Shown: in pieces, positions 9,786 to 19,300 of the stretch
Position numbering within the stretch: position 1 is the first letter of the stretch
Layout of the letters: each line of letters begins with the position of its first letter
Source: a bacterium
GTDB lineage: Bacteria > Bacillota > Bacilli > Lactobacillales > Streptococcaceae
Direction: 5' to 3'
Length of the DNA stretch: 64,000 nt
Assembly: GCA_905221205.1 (NCBI GenBank)
Contig: CAJNCG010000003.1
Coordinates: 186,001 to 250,000, forward strand
Position numbers and translations under genes: made by a program
Notes under the pieces: generated by a model
What the model was told of the DNA's origin: nothing
What the model saw: the letters and a program-made list of their open reading frames with translations, nothing else
The model's database searches: none

Positions 9786-10662
9786 CTAAAAACTCCTCTA
9801 TCTGGCTTAAAATGCGGTCTTGCACACCAGCTTCTCCAATCTGATAAAAGGTGACCTGCATGCGATTACGGAACCAGGTCAACTGACGCTTGGCAAAACG
9901 GCGGGTAGCCTGTTTGAGACTCTCACTAACTTCCTCCAAGGTCTGCTCTCCACGAAAGTACGGAAAGAGTTCCTTATAGCCAATTCCTTTAGCAGCCTGC
10001 ACATCTGGATAATTGTCAAAAAGCCACTTGGCCTCATCCAAAAGCCCAGCCTCAAACATCAAATCCACTCGGTGGTTGATACGCTCATAAAGTTGACTAC
10101 GTTCATCATCCAAGCAGATAATCAGCGGTTCATACAAGGACTCTTGATTTTCCAAATCCTGACCAAAATGGGCAATTTCCAAGGCACGCATAGCACGACG
10201 ACGATTAAACTGGGGAATCTCAAGGCCTGCTTGCTCCACAAGATGAGCTAATTCCTCATCTGTATAGGGCTCCAAGCTAGCTCGATAGGCCAAAATCTCT
10301 TCATGGGGAGTCTCCCCACCCAGGTGGTAGCCTTCAAGCAAGCTCTGGATATAAAGTCCAGTCCCACCAGCGATAATAGCTAGCTTGCCACGGCTGTGAA
10401 TATCCTCAATAGCCATCTTAGCTTCTGAAACAAAATCAAAAGCCGAGTAAGACTCGGTTACCTCTCTAACATCGATTAAATGATGGGGAACAGCTGCCTG
10501 CTCCTCTGGGCTAGCCTTAGCCGTCCCAATATCTAGACCACGGTAAACCTGCTGACTATCGCCACTCACAACTTCCCCACCAAAGCGCTTGGCCACTTCA
10601 ATGGCAAGAGCTGTTTTTCCAACAGCAGTCGGTCCAACAATCACAATTATTTTTGTTTTCAT
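9778..10662 (-). CDS. miaA: tRNA dimethylallyltransferase
   Basis: This 294-residue enzyme adds a dimethylallyl group to A37 of tRNAs that read codons starting with U. The P-loop GPTAVGKT is at about residues 8-15, followed by [16 protein letters not shown] and [15 protein letters not shown], all family hallmarks. The reading frame is open further upstream, but the ATG at 10662 is chosen because it gives the normal N-terminus [10 protein letters not shown] and is preceded by AAGGAAAAAAG. An extended -10 (TGTTATAAT, TATAAT at 10702-10707 on the minus strand) fits as promoter of the whole miaA-to-SDR operon. Confidence 0.96.
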   Translation of the reverse strand: MKTKIIVIVGPTAVGKTALAIEVAKRFGGEVVSGDSQQVYRGLDIGTAKASPEEQAAVPHHLIDVREVTESYSAFDFVSEAKMAIEDIHSRGKLAIIAGGTGLYIQSLLEGYHLGGETPHEEILAYRASLEPYTDEELAHLVEQAGLEIPQFNRRRAMRALEIAHFGQDLENQESLYEPLIICLDDERSQLYERINHRVDLMFEAGLLDEAKWLFDNYPDVQAAKGIGYKELFPYFRGEQTLEEVSESLKQATRRFAKRQLTWFRNRMQVTFYQIGEAGVQDRILSQIEEFLDD

Positions 10663-10715
10663 CTTTTTTCCTTGAAAAATTCCCATTTTTTCGTTACTAT
10701 TATTATAACACAAAA

Positions 10716-10739
10716 AGGTCAGTCAGAAAAATGTGACCT
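10716..10739. repeat. Inverted repeat between miaA and DUF3042-like gene
   Basis: AGGTCA and TGACCT separated by 12 bases lie next to the miaA -10 and in the upstream region of the plus-strand mini-gene. It may be an operator or a weak leader hairpin; nothing more can be said. Confidence 0.35.
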
Positions 10740-10782
10740 CTTGAGGAGGCTGGCTGATTAAGAAGATAAAGGAGGAAGACTC

Positions 10783-10953
10783 ATGGCTAAAGGATTTGCT
10801 AAAGGTCTTGTAACAGGTGTCGCAGGAACTGTCGCTGCAGTTGCAGGTGCAGTATACGCATTTAAAAAGAAAGTGATCGAACCAGAAGAGCAAAAAGCAG
10901 CTTTCATCGAAGAAAACCGTAAAAAAGCAGCTCGTCGCCGCGTATCACGTTAA
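10783..10953 (+). CDS. DUF3042-like 56-residue protein
   Basis: This short gene encodes MAKGFAKGLVTGVAGTVAAV and onward, ending AARRRVSR: a glycine/alanine-rich hydrophobic helix (about residues 8-27) followed by a highly charged, basic tail. This is the pattern of the DUF3042 family of Lactobacillales, whose function is unknown to me. A strong Shine-Dalgarno sequence (GGAGGAAG) lies seven bases before the ATG, and a classical terminator follows the stop directly, so it is a convincing monocistronic gene despite its size. It diverges from miaA. Confidence 0.88.
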   Translation: MAKGFAKGLVTGVAGTVAAVAGAVYAFKKKVIEPEEQKAAFIEENRKKAARRRVSR

Positions 10954-10960
10954 AAAACAA

Positions 10961-10995
10961 AAGAAGTTGGGATTTATTGTCTCAACTTCTTTTTT
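10961..10995 (+). terminator. Intrinsic terminator of DUF3042-like gene
   Basis: AAGAAGTTG pairs with CAACTTCTT around a 13-base loop and is followed by a T run. Confidence 0.88.
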
Positions 10996-11004
10996 CTATT
11001 CTTT

Positions 11005-11124
11005 TATACTCAATGAAAATCAAAGAGCAAACTAAGAAGCTAGCCGTAGGCTGCTCAAAACATGGTTTTGAGGTTGTAGATAAAGCGATGCTGACGTAGT
11101 TTGAAGAAATTTTCGAAGAGTATT
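11005..11124. repeat. BOX element (boxA-boxC type)
   Basis: The ends TATACTCAATGAAAATC and TTTTCGAAGAGTATTA, the internal GCTAGCCGTAGGCTGCTC and GCTGACGTAGTTTGAAG match the pneumococcal BOX family as remembered, without a boxB module. The right end overlaps the thyA stop codon, so the last bases of the repeat supply its TAA. Confidence 0.88.
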
Positions 11125-11962
11125 AAATAGCTAGGTCAAACTTTAACTGTGGCTTAACAGGATCATAATTCACCAACTCAAAATCTTCTGCTTTGATATC
11201 AAAGAAATTAGTCCCATCAGGAACATTCAAAACCAAGCGTGGTTGGCAGTCAGACGGTTCACGACGAAGCAATTCCTGAGCTTGTTCAAATTGATTGTCA
11301 TAGATATGGAGGTTGTTGATGAAATAGAAGAACTTCCCAACCTTCCAGCCGAAATGCTTGGCAATCATCATCTGCAAGGCCACATACTGCATAGCATTGA
11401 TGTGATGGGCTACCAGCATATCGTTAGAACGCTGGGTCAAGGTTGCATCCAGATAGATTTCTCCATCTACACGGCGGACATCAAACATGGTCTGAAAGGC
11501 GCAGGGGAGCAACCCATCTGTTTCTTCGAAAGCTTGATAATCCCAGAGCGAGATGATATTACGACGATTCCAAGGATTGGCTTCCAACTGCTTGAGAATC
11601 TTATTGATGATATCGTGTTTCTTAACAACTGCCCCATAGCGCTCACCGATGGTTCCTGTATCTCCCACTTCCCAGTCATTCCAGTAGTGAACATTGTATT
11701 TGTCATTAAGCACCTCTAGGCTATTAGACTGGTCTTGGTAGATCCAGAGCACTTCCTTGATGGCGGATTTGATGGCAATAGGACGCAAGGTTGTGATGGG
11801 GAATTCCCCCTTGGCCAAGTCATACTCGGCAAATGCACCCGTTACGTACTTAGAGTTGGCAACTGTCCCATCTTTGTACTTGGGACGGGCCTGCTCTGAA
11901 AAGACACCGTCTTTGAGGATTCGTTCAATATTCTCTTTAAAAATCGTATCTGCTTTTGTCAT
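11123..11962 (-). CDS. thyA: Thymidylate synthase
   Basis: This 279-residue enzyme methylates dUMP to dTMP using 5,10-methylene-tetrahydrofolate. The catalytic cysteine lies in [13 protein letters not shown], followed by [17 protein letters not shown] and the C-terminal dUMP-binding segment [12 protein letters not shown]. Length and motifs are normal for the ThyA family. It is preceded by the glucokinase terminator, so it should have its own promoter. Its stop codon falls within the terminal bases of a BOX element. Confidence 0.97.
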   Translation of the reverse strand: MTKADTIFKENIERILKDGVFSEQARPKYKDGTVANSKYVTGAFAEYDLAKGEFPITTLRPIAIKSAIKEVLWIYQDQSNSLEVLNDKYNVHYWNDWEVGDTGTIGERYGAVVKKHDIINKILKQLEANPWNRRNIISLWDYQAFEETDGLLPCAFQTMFDVRRVDGEIYLDATLTQRSNDMLVAHHINAMQYVALQMMIAKHFGWKVGKFFYFINNLHIYDNQFEQAQELLRREPSDCQPRLVLNVPDGTNFFDIKAEDFELVNYDPVKPQLKFDLAI

Positions 11963-12007
11963 TTACTCTCACCTCATTTATTTCCTAACTAGTATAGCAT
12001 AAAAAAG

Positions 12008-12052
12008 AAAAGAGGAACATTACTAACTCTAGGTTAGCATTTTTCCTCTTTT
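12008..12052 (-). terminator. Terminator of glucokinase gene
   Basis: AAAAGAGGAA/TTCCTCTTTT outer stem with an inner CTAAC/GTTAG hairpin, followed on the minus strand by TTCTTTTTT. Confidence 0.8.
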
Positions 12053-12058
12053 ATTATT

Positions 12059-13018
12059 TTATTGCAAAACAAGTGATGCTGCTCCGATAACCCCAGCGTC
12101 ATTTCCTAGAGTTGCAAGAGCTAATTTAGTGGATGTGCGTACTTGTGGGAAAGTATTTTCATCGTAAACTTTTTGAACACCTTGTAGAAGGAATTCTCCC
12201 GCAGCTGACACACCACCACCGATAACGATTGTTGATGGGTTTAGGATTGAACCAATGTTGGCACAAGCGATTCCCAAGTAACGTGAGAAGTTACGGTAAA
12301 CGATCAAGGCAAGGTCGTCTCCTTCTTTTGCGAGATCAAAGACAGTCTTAGCTGTCACTTCTTCTCCGTTATCAATCAAACGTTTCAAGGCTGCATCGCC
12401 TTCGTATTCATCAGCATAGCGACGAGTCAAGTTGACAATCCCTGTTGCAGAAGCGACTGTCTCAAGGCAGCCTTTCTTACCACAAGTACATGCGATTGGT
12501 TGGTCAAAGTCAACAGTGATGTGGCCAAGCTCACCTGCTGCACCAGCAACACCGTGAAGCAATTTGCCTTCTGCGACGATACCGCCACCAACACCAGTAC
12601 CAAGTGTCATAAAGACAACATCTGGTTGGTTATCACCAGCACCCATCCAACGTTCACCAAGAGCTGCCACGTTGGCATCATTATCGATGAAGAATGAAAT
12701 GCCCAAGGCTTTTTCAATTTTCTCTTTAATTGGTTGAAGGGTTTTCCAGTTCAAGTTGTAGGCACCAATAACAGTCCCTTTTTCACGGTCAACCACACCT
12801 GGTGATCCCATTCCAATACCTTGGAAATCTGCTGCTGCCAATCCAAGCAAGTCCAAACGATGTTGAATAGACTCAATCATATCATCTACGATATGACTTC
12901 CCTCATCCAAAATGTTAGTCTTGATAGACCATTTTTCTTGGATTTCTCCTGCTGTTGTTAAGATTGCAAATTTGATAGAAGTTCCACCAAGGTCAATCCC
13001 AATAATCTTTTGACTCAT
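12059..13018 (-). CDS. gki: Glucokinase (ROK family)
   Basis: This 319-residue ROK kinase phosphorylates glucose with ATP at the entry to glycolysis. The N-terminal phosphate-binding motif GIDLGGTSIKFAI is followed by DNDANVAALGER, GTGVGGG, the ROK signature around GELGH, and the zinc-binding CTCGKKGCLE segment near residues 173-182. Two ATGs sit in tandem; the second, at 13018, is chosen because GGAG lies six bases before it. The promoter at 13067-13095 overlaps a CcpA-type site, which suggests carbon catabolite control. Confidence 0.95.
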   Translation of the reverse strand: MSQKIIGIDLGGTSIKFAILTTAGEIQEKWSIKTNILDEGSHIVDDMIESIQHRLDLLGLAAADFQGIGMGSPGVVDREKGTVIGAYNLNWKTLQPIKEKIEKALGISFFIDNDANVAALGERWMGAGDNQPDVVFMTLGTGVGGGIVAEGKLLHGVAGAAGELGHITVDFDQPIACTCGKKGCLETVASATGIVNLTRRYADEYEGDAALKRLIDNGEEVTAKTVFDLAKEGDDLALIVYRNFSRYLGIACANIGSILNPSTIVIGGGVSAAGEFLLQGVQKVYDENTFPQVRTSTKLALATLGNDAGVIGAASLVLQ

Positions 13019-13047
13019 CATATTCTCCTTTTTCATTATGAATTAAT

Positions 13048-13095
13048 TGAAAATGCTTACAGTACTAGTATAACAAAATTCAGTTCCTTATGCAA
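13048..13095 (-). promoter_or_regulatory. gki promoter with cre-like site
   Basis: On the minus strand TTGCAT (13090-13095), a 17-base spacer ending in TGT, then TATACT (13067-13072). Just downstream, 13048-13061 reads TGTAAGCATTTTCA, one base away from a good cre consensus (the central CG is CA). A CcpA complex there would block early transcription. Confidence 0.6.
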
Positions 13096-13129
13096 AGGTT
13101 TGCATTAACTTTCTGGATTTTATTCTGAC

Positions 13130-13822
13130 TTATGGTTTCCAGAGACCTGAAGCATCTACATAGTAATGTCCGCCATCAACTCGCTCATTCTTAGCCATTT
13201 TGCCATCCGATTTCAAATAGTAATTTCCTTGCCATGCATTGCGAGCGTAAGAACCATCTGATTTCAAGTAATACCAAGCTTGGTAAGAAGAGTCATAAAC
13301 CCATTCGCTCTGTGCCATTTGACCGTTTGATTTAAGGTAGTAAGCTCCTTGCCATGCATTCTTTGCATAAGATCCATCTGATTTCACATAATACCAAGCT
13401 TGATAGGAAGCATCATAAATCCATTCGCTCTGTGCCATTTGACCATCTGCTTTCAGGTAATAGCTTCCCTGCCAAGTATTTTTTACTGGATTCCCATTTC
13501 CATCAAAGTAATACCATGCATCATCCTGCTTAACCCAGCCACTTGTTGTTGCTGAACTTGTATTGTTTTGAGCCGCAGTTGATTGTTTTGCTTTGAAAGC
13601 TCCTTTTGGAGCATTTTTCAATTCACAAGCTACACCATCATGATCACGGTCTAACTTGGCAGAATAACCGGGTTCTCCCTCATGAATGTCCGCGTATCCA
13701 TTCGCCCAAGCTTCTTTACAACTAGAAAAATGAATGTTTTCTTCTGCTAACACAGGTTGTGAAAACAAGGCTAAAACTGGCAAGGTAGCCAGACTCATTT
13801 TAAAAAATAGACGTTTGTTCAT
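13130..13822 (-). CDS. Secreted Excalibur-domain choline-binding protein (CbpL-like)
   Basis: This 230-residue protein has a signal peptide (about residues 1-26, cleavage after VLA). A compact Excalibur calcium-binding module follows at about 33-68, with cysteines flanking the EF-hand-like loop DRDHDGVACE. After a short Q/S/T linker come about six choline-binding repeats (for example GSYYLKADGQMAQSEW) to the C-terminus, which tether the protein to phosphocholine on teichoic acids. The order resembles pneumococcal CbpL, but the lipoprotein-like C-terminal domain described there is absent. It follows the hydrolase gene at about 50 bases. Confidence 0.9.
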   Translation of the reverse strand: MNKRLFFKMSLATLPVLALFSQPVLAEENIHFSSCKEAWANGYADIHEGEPGYSAKLDRDHDGVACELKNAPKGAFKAKQSTAAQNNTSSATTSGWVKQDDAWYYFDGNGNPVKNTWQGSYYLKADGQMAQSEWIYDASYQAWYYVKSDGSYAKNAWQGAYYLKSNGQMAQSEWVYDSSYQAWYYLKSDGSYARNAWQGNYYLKSDGKMAKNERVDGGHYYVDASGLWKP

Positions 13823-13871
13823 TTCTTTCTCCCATAATTATGATATCGATTTCACTATTATTTTATCAAAC

Positions 13872-14489
13872 TTATTTCAGCAATTCAAGGAAACTTCTGG
13901 TCTTTTCTACAAACTCCTTTGGTTTTTCCTTATTCAAAACATGAGGGCCGTCAGGGATAATCTGAAATTGGGATTCTGATATTAGTTTATGAAGACTTCT
14001 CATAGAACTAAGATTCGGTTTATCTTTGCTACCACAAATCAGCAAGGTTGGATAGGGGCAAGTCTTTGCAATCTCCCTTAAATCAAGTGTTTTTAATTCT
14101 TCGGAAATACCAACCATAAGAGCCTTATCTGCCCTCTGTTTTTCAAATACCCTTTTGGGAAGCAATTTAAATATCAGCAACTGAAGATAAAATAGGATAT
14201 TACCGGACAATTTAAGTGGACATCCTGATAGAACCAAAGCTCGAAGATTTGGTAAATCGTAACTGGAAAGTTCTAGTGCCAGGGTAGCACCTAAGGACAA
14301 TCCAACCAAAACAAAAGGTTCTGTCTCTTGAGCTAGGTACTGATATACTCGCTCCTTGGCGTTTTGATAACTGTTAACTCCAGAAGGAAATAATTCGATA
14401 GCCTCAGAAGGATAATCTATCAGTAGATTCCGAACCTCTATCCAACTCTCTGCTGACTGCCCTAAACCGTGTAAAAATACCAGTTTCAT
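13872..14489 (-). CDS. Alpha/beta-fold hydrolase
   Basis: This 205-residue cytoplasmic hydrolase has the nucleophile elbow GLSLGAT (serine near residue 84), an oxyanion region FLHGLGQS near the N-terminus, the acid in LLICGSKDKPN, and the histidine in IPDGPHVLNKEKP. The substrate is unknown; small esters or thioesters are typical for such compact members. Its ATG follows the pabB stop without a gap, so translation is probably coupled to pabB, but no metabolic link to folate synthesis is visible. Confidence 0.88.
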   Translation of the reverse strand: MKLVFLHGLGQSAESWIEVRNLLIDYPSEAIELFPSGVNSYQNAKERVYQYLAQETEPFVLVGLSLGATLALELSSYDLPNLRALVLSGCPLKLSGNILFYLQLLIFKLLPKRVFEKQRADKALMVGISEELKTLDLREIAKTCPYPTLLICGSKDKPNLSSMRSLHKLISESQFQIIPDGPHVLNKEKPKEFVEKTRSFLELLK

Positions 14490-16211
14490 CTAGTTCTCCT
14501 CTAGGCTTAATTCATACAAGCCTCTCACTGCATTACATCCATAAATTGCTTCTGCTTGGGCTAAATCTGCCAAGGTCAAGAGTTTCTCTTCTACCTGTCC
14601 TGTTTCCAGCAAATGCTGACGGTAAATTCCTGGCAAGATTCCAAGTCGGACTGGCGGTGTATAGAGTTTATCAGCGATTTTCAAAACCAAATTTCCGATA
14701 GAGGTTTCAAGAAGTTCTCCTTTTACATTATGGTAAATCTTCTCTTGTTCCCCTAGGTTCAAATGAGGTCTATGAGTCGTTTTGAAGTAGGTAAATGCAT
14801 GATTCAAATCTGCTTCCTGCAGGCAAAGTTGTGCTTGACAGAAGCTTGAACTAAGAGATGTTAATACTTGGCGACTGAGTTCAATCTCTCCAGACTTGTT
14901 GAGACTGATTCGTAGACGGTAATCTTGACTAGCGTCACAAGCCTGACACTCCGCCTCTATCTTTTGTTTCAAGTCTTCTGCAACAAAAGGATATGCAAAA
15001 TATCGACTTGCTTTTCTCAGCCTTTCTATATGTTGCTCTTCAAACAGCAGTTGTTTTTGGCTGATTTTTCCAGTTGTAATCAGTTGGAAGCGAGCTTGTT
15101 TACGATAAAGGACTGCCGCCTTTTGATGAACCTCTCGATATTCAGATTCCCAAGTGCTATCCCATGTAATGCCGCCACCTACTCCATAGATGGCTTTCCC
15201 TTGATGCAGTTGAATGGTCCGAATGGCAACATTGAAAATCCGGCGCCCATTTGGAAGCAAGAGACCAATCGTTCCGCAGTAAACTCCTCTTGGTTGGGGC
15301 TCCAAGTCCTTAATGATTTCCATCGTTGCAATTTTCGGAGCACCCGTTATGGAACCACAAGGAAAGAGAGAACGGAATATTTCAACAAGGTTCACATCCT
15401 CTCGCAACTGACTCTTGATGGTCGAAGTCATCTGCCAAACAGTTGAATACTGTTCCACTTGGCAGAGACGTTCTACATGCTCACTGCCCACTTCAGAAAT
15501 ACGGTTCATATCATTGCGCAAGAGATCCACAATCATCATATTTTCAGAGCGATTTTTAGGATTCTGCTCCAACCAACTAGCTTGGTCAAGATCTTCTTGG
15601 TCAATCACTCCACGCTGAGTCGTTCCCTTCATTGGTCGCGTAGTCAACTCACGGTCGTTTTGCTCAAAAAAGAGCTCTGGGCTCATGGAAATCACTGCCA
15701 TTTCGTCATGTTCCACATAGGCATTGTAGCCTGCCTCCTGCTCTACCACCATACGATTGTAGATGGCAAACGGATTGGCACTTAAGTCCTGCTCGAGTTG
15801 GACGGTGTAGTTAACCTGATAGGTGTCCCCCTGCCGTAAATGATGGTGAATCTGGGCAATCGCCTTTTCATAGTCCTCTGCAGACGTCACTTCCTGCCAA
15901 TTTGAAGGCAAATCAACCTCATCATAAATCAGAGGAATAGGGGATGTTTCTACCCTATCATGAACAGTAAAATACAGTAGATACTCTCCCAGTAGGGGAG
16001 CCTTGTGAACTGCTAATTTCTCCTCAAAAGCAGGTGCAGCCTCGTAGCTGACATAGCCTACCACATAATAGCCTTGCTCTTGGTAGCTTTCCACTTTTGC
16101 CAGCAAGTCAGCCACTTCCGCTAAATCTCTCGTTTTTAACTCTCTGATAGGCTGGGTAAAGGTGTATCTCTCGCCCAAATCCCTAAAATCAATCACTGTT
16201 TTTCTATGCAT
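14490..16211 (-). CDS. pabB: Aminodeoxychorismate synthase component I fused to 4-amino-4-deoxychorismate lyase (PabB-PabC)
   Basis: This 573-residue fusion serves p-aminobenzoate synthesis for folate. Residues to about 360 form the chorismate-binding PabB domain (SPELFFE, TRPMKGTTQRG, NMMIVDLLRND, CGSITGAPK). Residues from about 370 form a class IV aminotransferase-like lyase domain, with the PLP lysine in the FKTTHR segment and ETSIGNL near the end. No pabA is in the window, so the glutaminase subunit must lie elsewhere. The only plausible start is the ATG at 16211. A TGC-TATACT extended -10 at 16218-16223 ends six bases before it, so the mRNA may be leaderless. Confidence 0.93.
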   Translation of the reverse strand: MHRKTVIDFRDLGERYTFTQPIRELKTRDLAEVADLLAKVESYQEQGYYVVGYVSYEAAPAFEEKLAVHKAPLLGEYLLYFTVHDRVETSPIPLIYDEVDLPSNWQEVTSAEDYEKAIAQIHHHLRQGDTYQVNYTVQLEQDLSANPFAIYNRMVVEQEAGYNAYVEHDEMAVISMSPELFFEQNDRELTTRPMKGTTQRGVIDQEDLDQASWLEQNPKNRSENMMIVDLLRNDMNRISEVGSEHVERLCQVEQYSTVWQMTSTIKSQLREDVNLVEIFRSLFPCGSITGAPKIATMEIIKDLEPQPRGVYCGTIGLLLPNGRRIFNVAIRTIQLHQGKAIYGVGGGITWDSTWESEYREVHQKAAVLYRKQARFQLITTGKISQKQLLFEEQHIERLRKASRYFAYPFVAEDLKQKIEAECQACDASQDYRLRISLNKSGEIELSRQVLTSLSSSFCQAQLCLQEADLNHAFTYFKTTHRPHLNLGEQEKIYHNVKGELLETSIGNLVLKIADKLYTPPVRLGILPGIYRQHLLETGQVEEKLLTLADLAQAEAIYGCNAVRGLYELSLEEN

Positions 16212-16217
16212 ACCTTA

Positions 16218-16226
16218 AGTATAGCA
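16218..16226 (-). promoter_or_regulatory. Extended -10 of pabB; predicted leaderless start
   Basis: TGC followed by TATACT on the minus strand. The pabB ATG begins seven bases after the last base of the box, at the expected transcription start. No convincing -35 is seen. Confidence 0.5.
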
Positions 16227-16299
16227 CAAATTAAGAAAACCCTCATCCGCAAAGCAGATGAGATTGTCTTTAGTCCCGTCACGTATCTTCTGATTAGAG

Positions 16300-16340
16300 A
16301 AAAAACTCTCCTAGTAACTATTTTGCTCTAGGAGAGTTTT
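16300..16340 (-). terminator. Terminator of the giant surface protein gene
   Basis: A 13-base perfect stem (AAAACTCTCCTAG and its complement) with a 13-base loop, followed on the minus strand by a run of six T. It is 55 bases after the stop at 16396. Confidence 0.88.
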
Positions 16341-16395
16341 AAGAATAATATTATCCACTTAGTCTCAAAAAAGGAGTTGCGACCTTTAGAAATCG

Positions 16396-19300
16396 TTATT
16401 GATTTTCTAATTTATCTTCTTCATCTTCTTTTCGTCGACGAGCAATAAGACCAAAACCAAGTATTGCACTAGCTGCTGCTGCAACCATTGCCGTTATGGA
16501 TTCTGTTGTACCTGTATTTGGCAATTCTCTAACCACTACACGCTGATTAGTAGCTACTTGCTGATTCTCATTTTCAAGTTGTGAGATAGTAGATGCTACA
16601 CTATCTTTCACTTTAGCTTTGGCTTCATCAGTTTTCAATACTTGGTCTATTGCTTGTTTTTCCTGTGGTTTTTCTTTAGAAGTTGGATTAGCTGAGTTTA
16701 CATGAACTCCAGCACTTGCTCCAACTGCCGGTCTAATTTGTGCAATCGGATTGACTGAGTTCACTTCTTCAATACCAGTTGACTTAGCTTGGTCGACTGC
16801 TGCATTGGTTGTGGCATTATCAATGGCTGCTTTTGCTGCATCAGCTTTGGCTTTCGCTTCAGCCTTAGCCGCGGTTTTCTCTTCGTCTGTTAAGTCTGTG
16901 CGAGCATCAATCTCATCGTTCTTAGCTTTTAGGGCATCATCTATTGCTTGCTTCGCTGCAGGTTTTGCTTGCGCTGTTGGAGTGACTGAGTCTACTGACA
17001 TTGTTCCAGTTGACTTAGATTGGTCGACTGCTGCGTTTGTTGGCGCATTATCAATCACTTCTTTCGCTGCATCTGCTCTAGCTTTCGCTTCAGCCTTAGC
17101 CGCGGTTTTCTCTTCGTCTGTTAAGTCTGTACGAGAATCGATTTCATCAGTCTTAGCTTTGAGAACTTCGTCGATAGATTTCTTAGCTTCTGTCTTCTCG
17201 ACTGCTGCTGGATTGATTGAAGTGACTTCTCTTGTTCCGTTAGTCTTAGATTGGTCGACTTCAGCATTGGTTGTCGCTTTATCGATGGCTTCTTTTGCTG
17301 CGTCAGCCTTAGCTTTTGCTTCTGACTTAGCAGCAGCTTTCTCTTCATCTGTTAAGTCTGTACGTGCGTCGATTTCGTCGTTCTTAGCCTTCAGAGCTTC
17401 GTCGATGGCTTGCTTAGCTTCTGTCTTAGCCACTGCACCTGGATTTACTGAAGTGACTTCTGCAATTCCAGTTGACTTTGCTTGGTCAACTTCTGCATTG
17501 GTTGTCGCTTTATCGATAACTTCTTTTGCTGCGTCGGCCTTAGCTTTTGCTTCTGACTTAGCAGCAGTTTTCTCTTCATCTGTTAAGTCTGTACGAACGT
17601 CTATTTCATCATTCTTAGCTTTCAGAGCTTCGTCGATGGCTTGCTTAGCTGCTGTCTTCGCTACTGCTACTGGAGTAACTGAATCTACACTTGCTGCCCC
17701 ATCGTTTTTAGCTTGAGTTACTGCATCGTTTGTTGTTGCGTTGTCGATTGCAGTCTTCGCTGCGTCAGCTTTTGTTTTCGCGTCTGCTTTGGCTGCAGTT
17801 TTCTCTTCATCTGTTAAGTCTGTACGTGCGTCAATCTCGTCGTTCTTAGCTTTAAGAGCATCTTCGATGGATTTTTTAGCTTCTGACTTCGCTAATCCGT
17901 CTGGATTGACTGAATCAACTGATGTTGTTCCAACATTTTTAGCTTGAGTTACTGCATCGTTTGTTGTTGCGTTATCGATTGCCTCTTTCGCTACATCGGC
18001 TTTGGCTCTCGCGTCTGCTTTGGCTGCAGTTTTCTCTTCGTCTGTTAAGTCTGTACGAGAGTCGATTTCAGCCTTCTTAGCTTTGAGAACTTCGTCGATA
18101 GATTTCTTAGCTTCTGTCTTCGCTACTGCGTCTGGATTTACATTATTTACTTCTCTTGTTCCAGTTGACTTTGCTTGGTCGACTTCTGAGTTGGTTGTGG
18201 CATTATCAATGGCTGATTTTGCTGCATCTGCTGTCGCTTTAGCGTCTGCTTTGGCTGCAGTTTTCTCTTCGTCTGTTAAGTCTGTACGAGAGTCGATTTC
18301 ATCAGTCTTAGATTTAAGCGCTTCGTCGATGGCTTGCTTAGCTTCTGTCTTCGCTACTGCCTCTGGGTTTACTGAAGTCACTGCTGTGATTCCAGTTGCC
18401 TTAGATTGGTAGACTTCTGCATTCGTTGTTGCTTTATCTATGGCTGATTTTGCTGCGTCAGCCTTATCTTTTGCTTCTGCTTTAGTCGCGGTTTTCTCTT
18501 CGTCTGTTAAGTCTGTACGAGATTCTATCTCGTCATTCTTAGCTTTAAGAGCTTCATCGATTGACTTCTTAGCTTTTGGCTTCGCTACTGCTTCTGGATT
18601 TACATTGTTTACTTCTGTTGTTCCGTTATCCTTAGCTTGGTCTACCGCTGCGTTTGTTGTTGCTTTATCTATGGCATCATTCGCTGCGTCGGCCTTAATC
18701 TTTGCATCTGCCTTAGCTGTAGCTTTCTCTTCGTCTGTTAAGTCTGTACGTGCATCTATTTCGGCAGTCTTAGCTTTCAAAGCATCGTCGATGGCTTGCT
18801 TAGCTTCTGTCTTCGCTTCTGGTTGTGGATCTACTGCTTTTACTTCTGTTGTTCCAGTTGACTTAGATTGTTCTACTTCCGCATTTGTTGTTGCGTTGTC
18901 GATGGCTTCTTTTACTGCGTCGGCCTTAGCTTTTGCTTCTGACTTAGCCGCAGCTTTCTCTTCATCTGTTAAGTCTGTCCGAGCGTCGATTTCATCATTC
19001 TTAGCTTTCAGAGCTTCGTCGATAGCTTGCTTAGCTGCTGTCTTCGCTTCTGGTTGTGGATCTACTGCTTTTACTTCTGTTGTTCCAGTTGACTTAGATT
19101 GTTCTACTTCCGCATTTGTTGTTGCGTTGTCGATGGCTTCTTTTACTGCGTCGGCCTTAGCTTTTGCTTCTGACTTAGCCGCAGCTTTCTCTTCATCTGT
19201 TAAGTCTGTACGAGCGTCGATTTCATCATTCTTAGCTTTCAGAGCTTCGTCGATAGCTTGCTTAGCTGCTGTCTTCGCTACTGGCGTTGGATTTACATTG

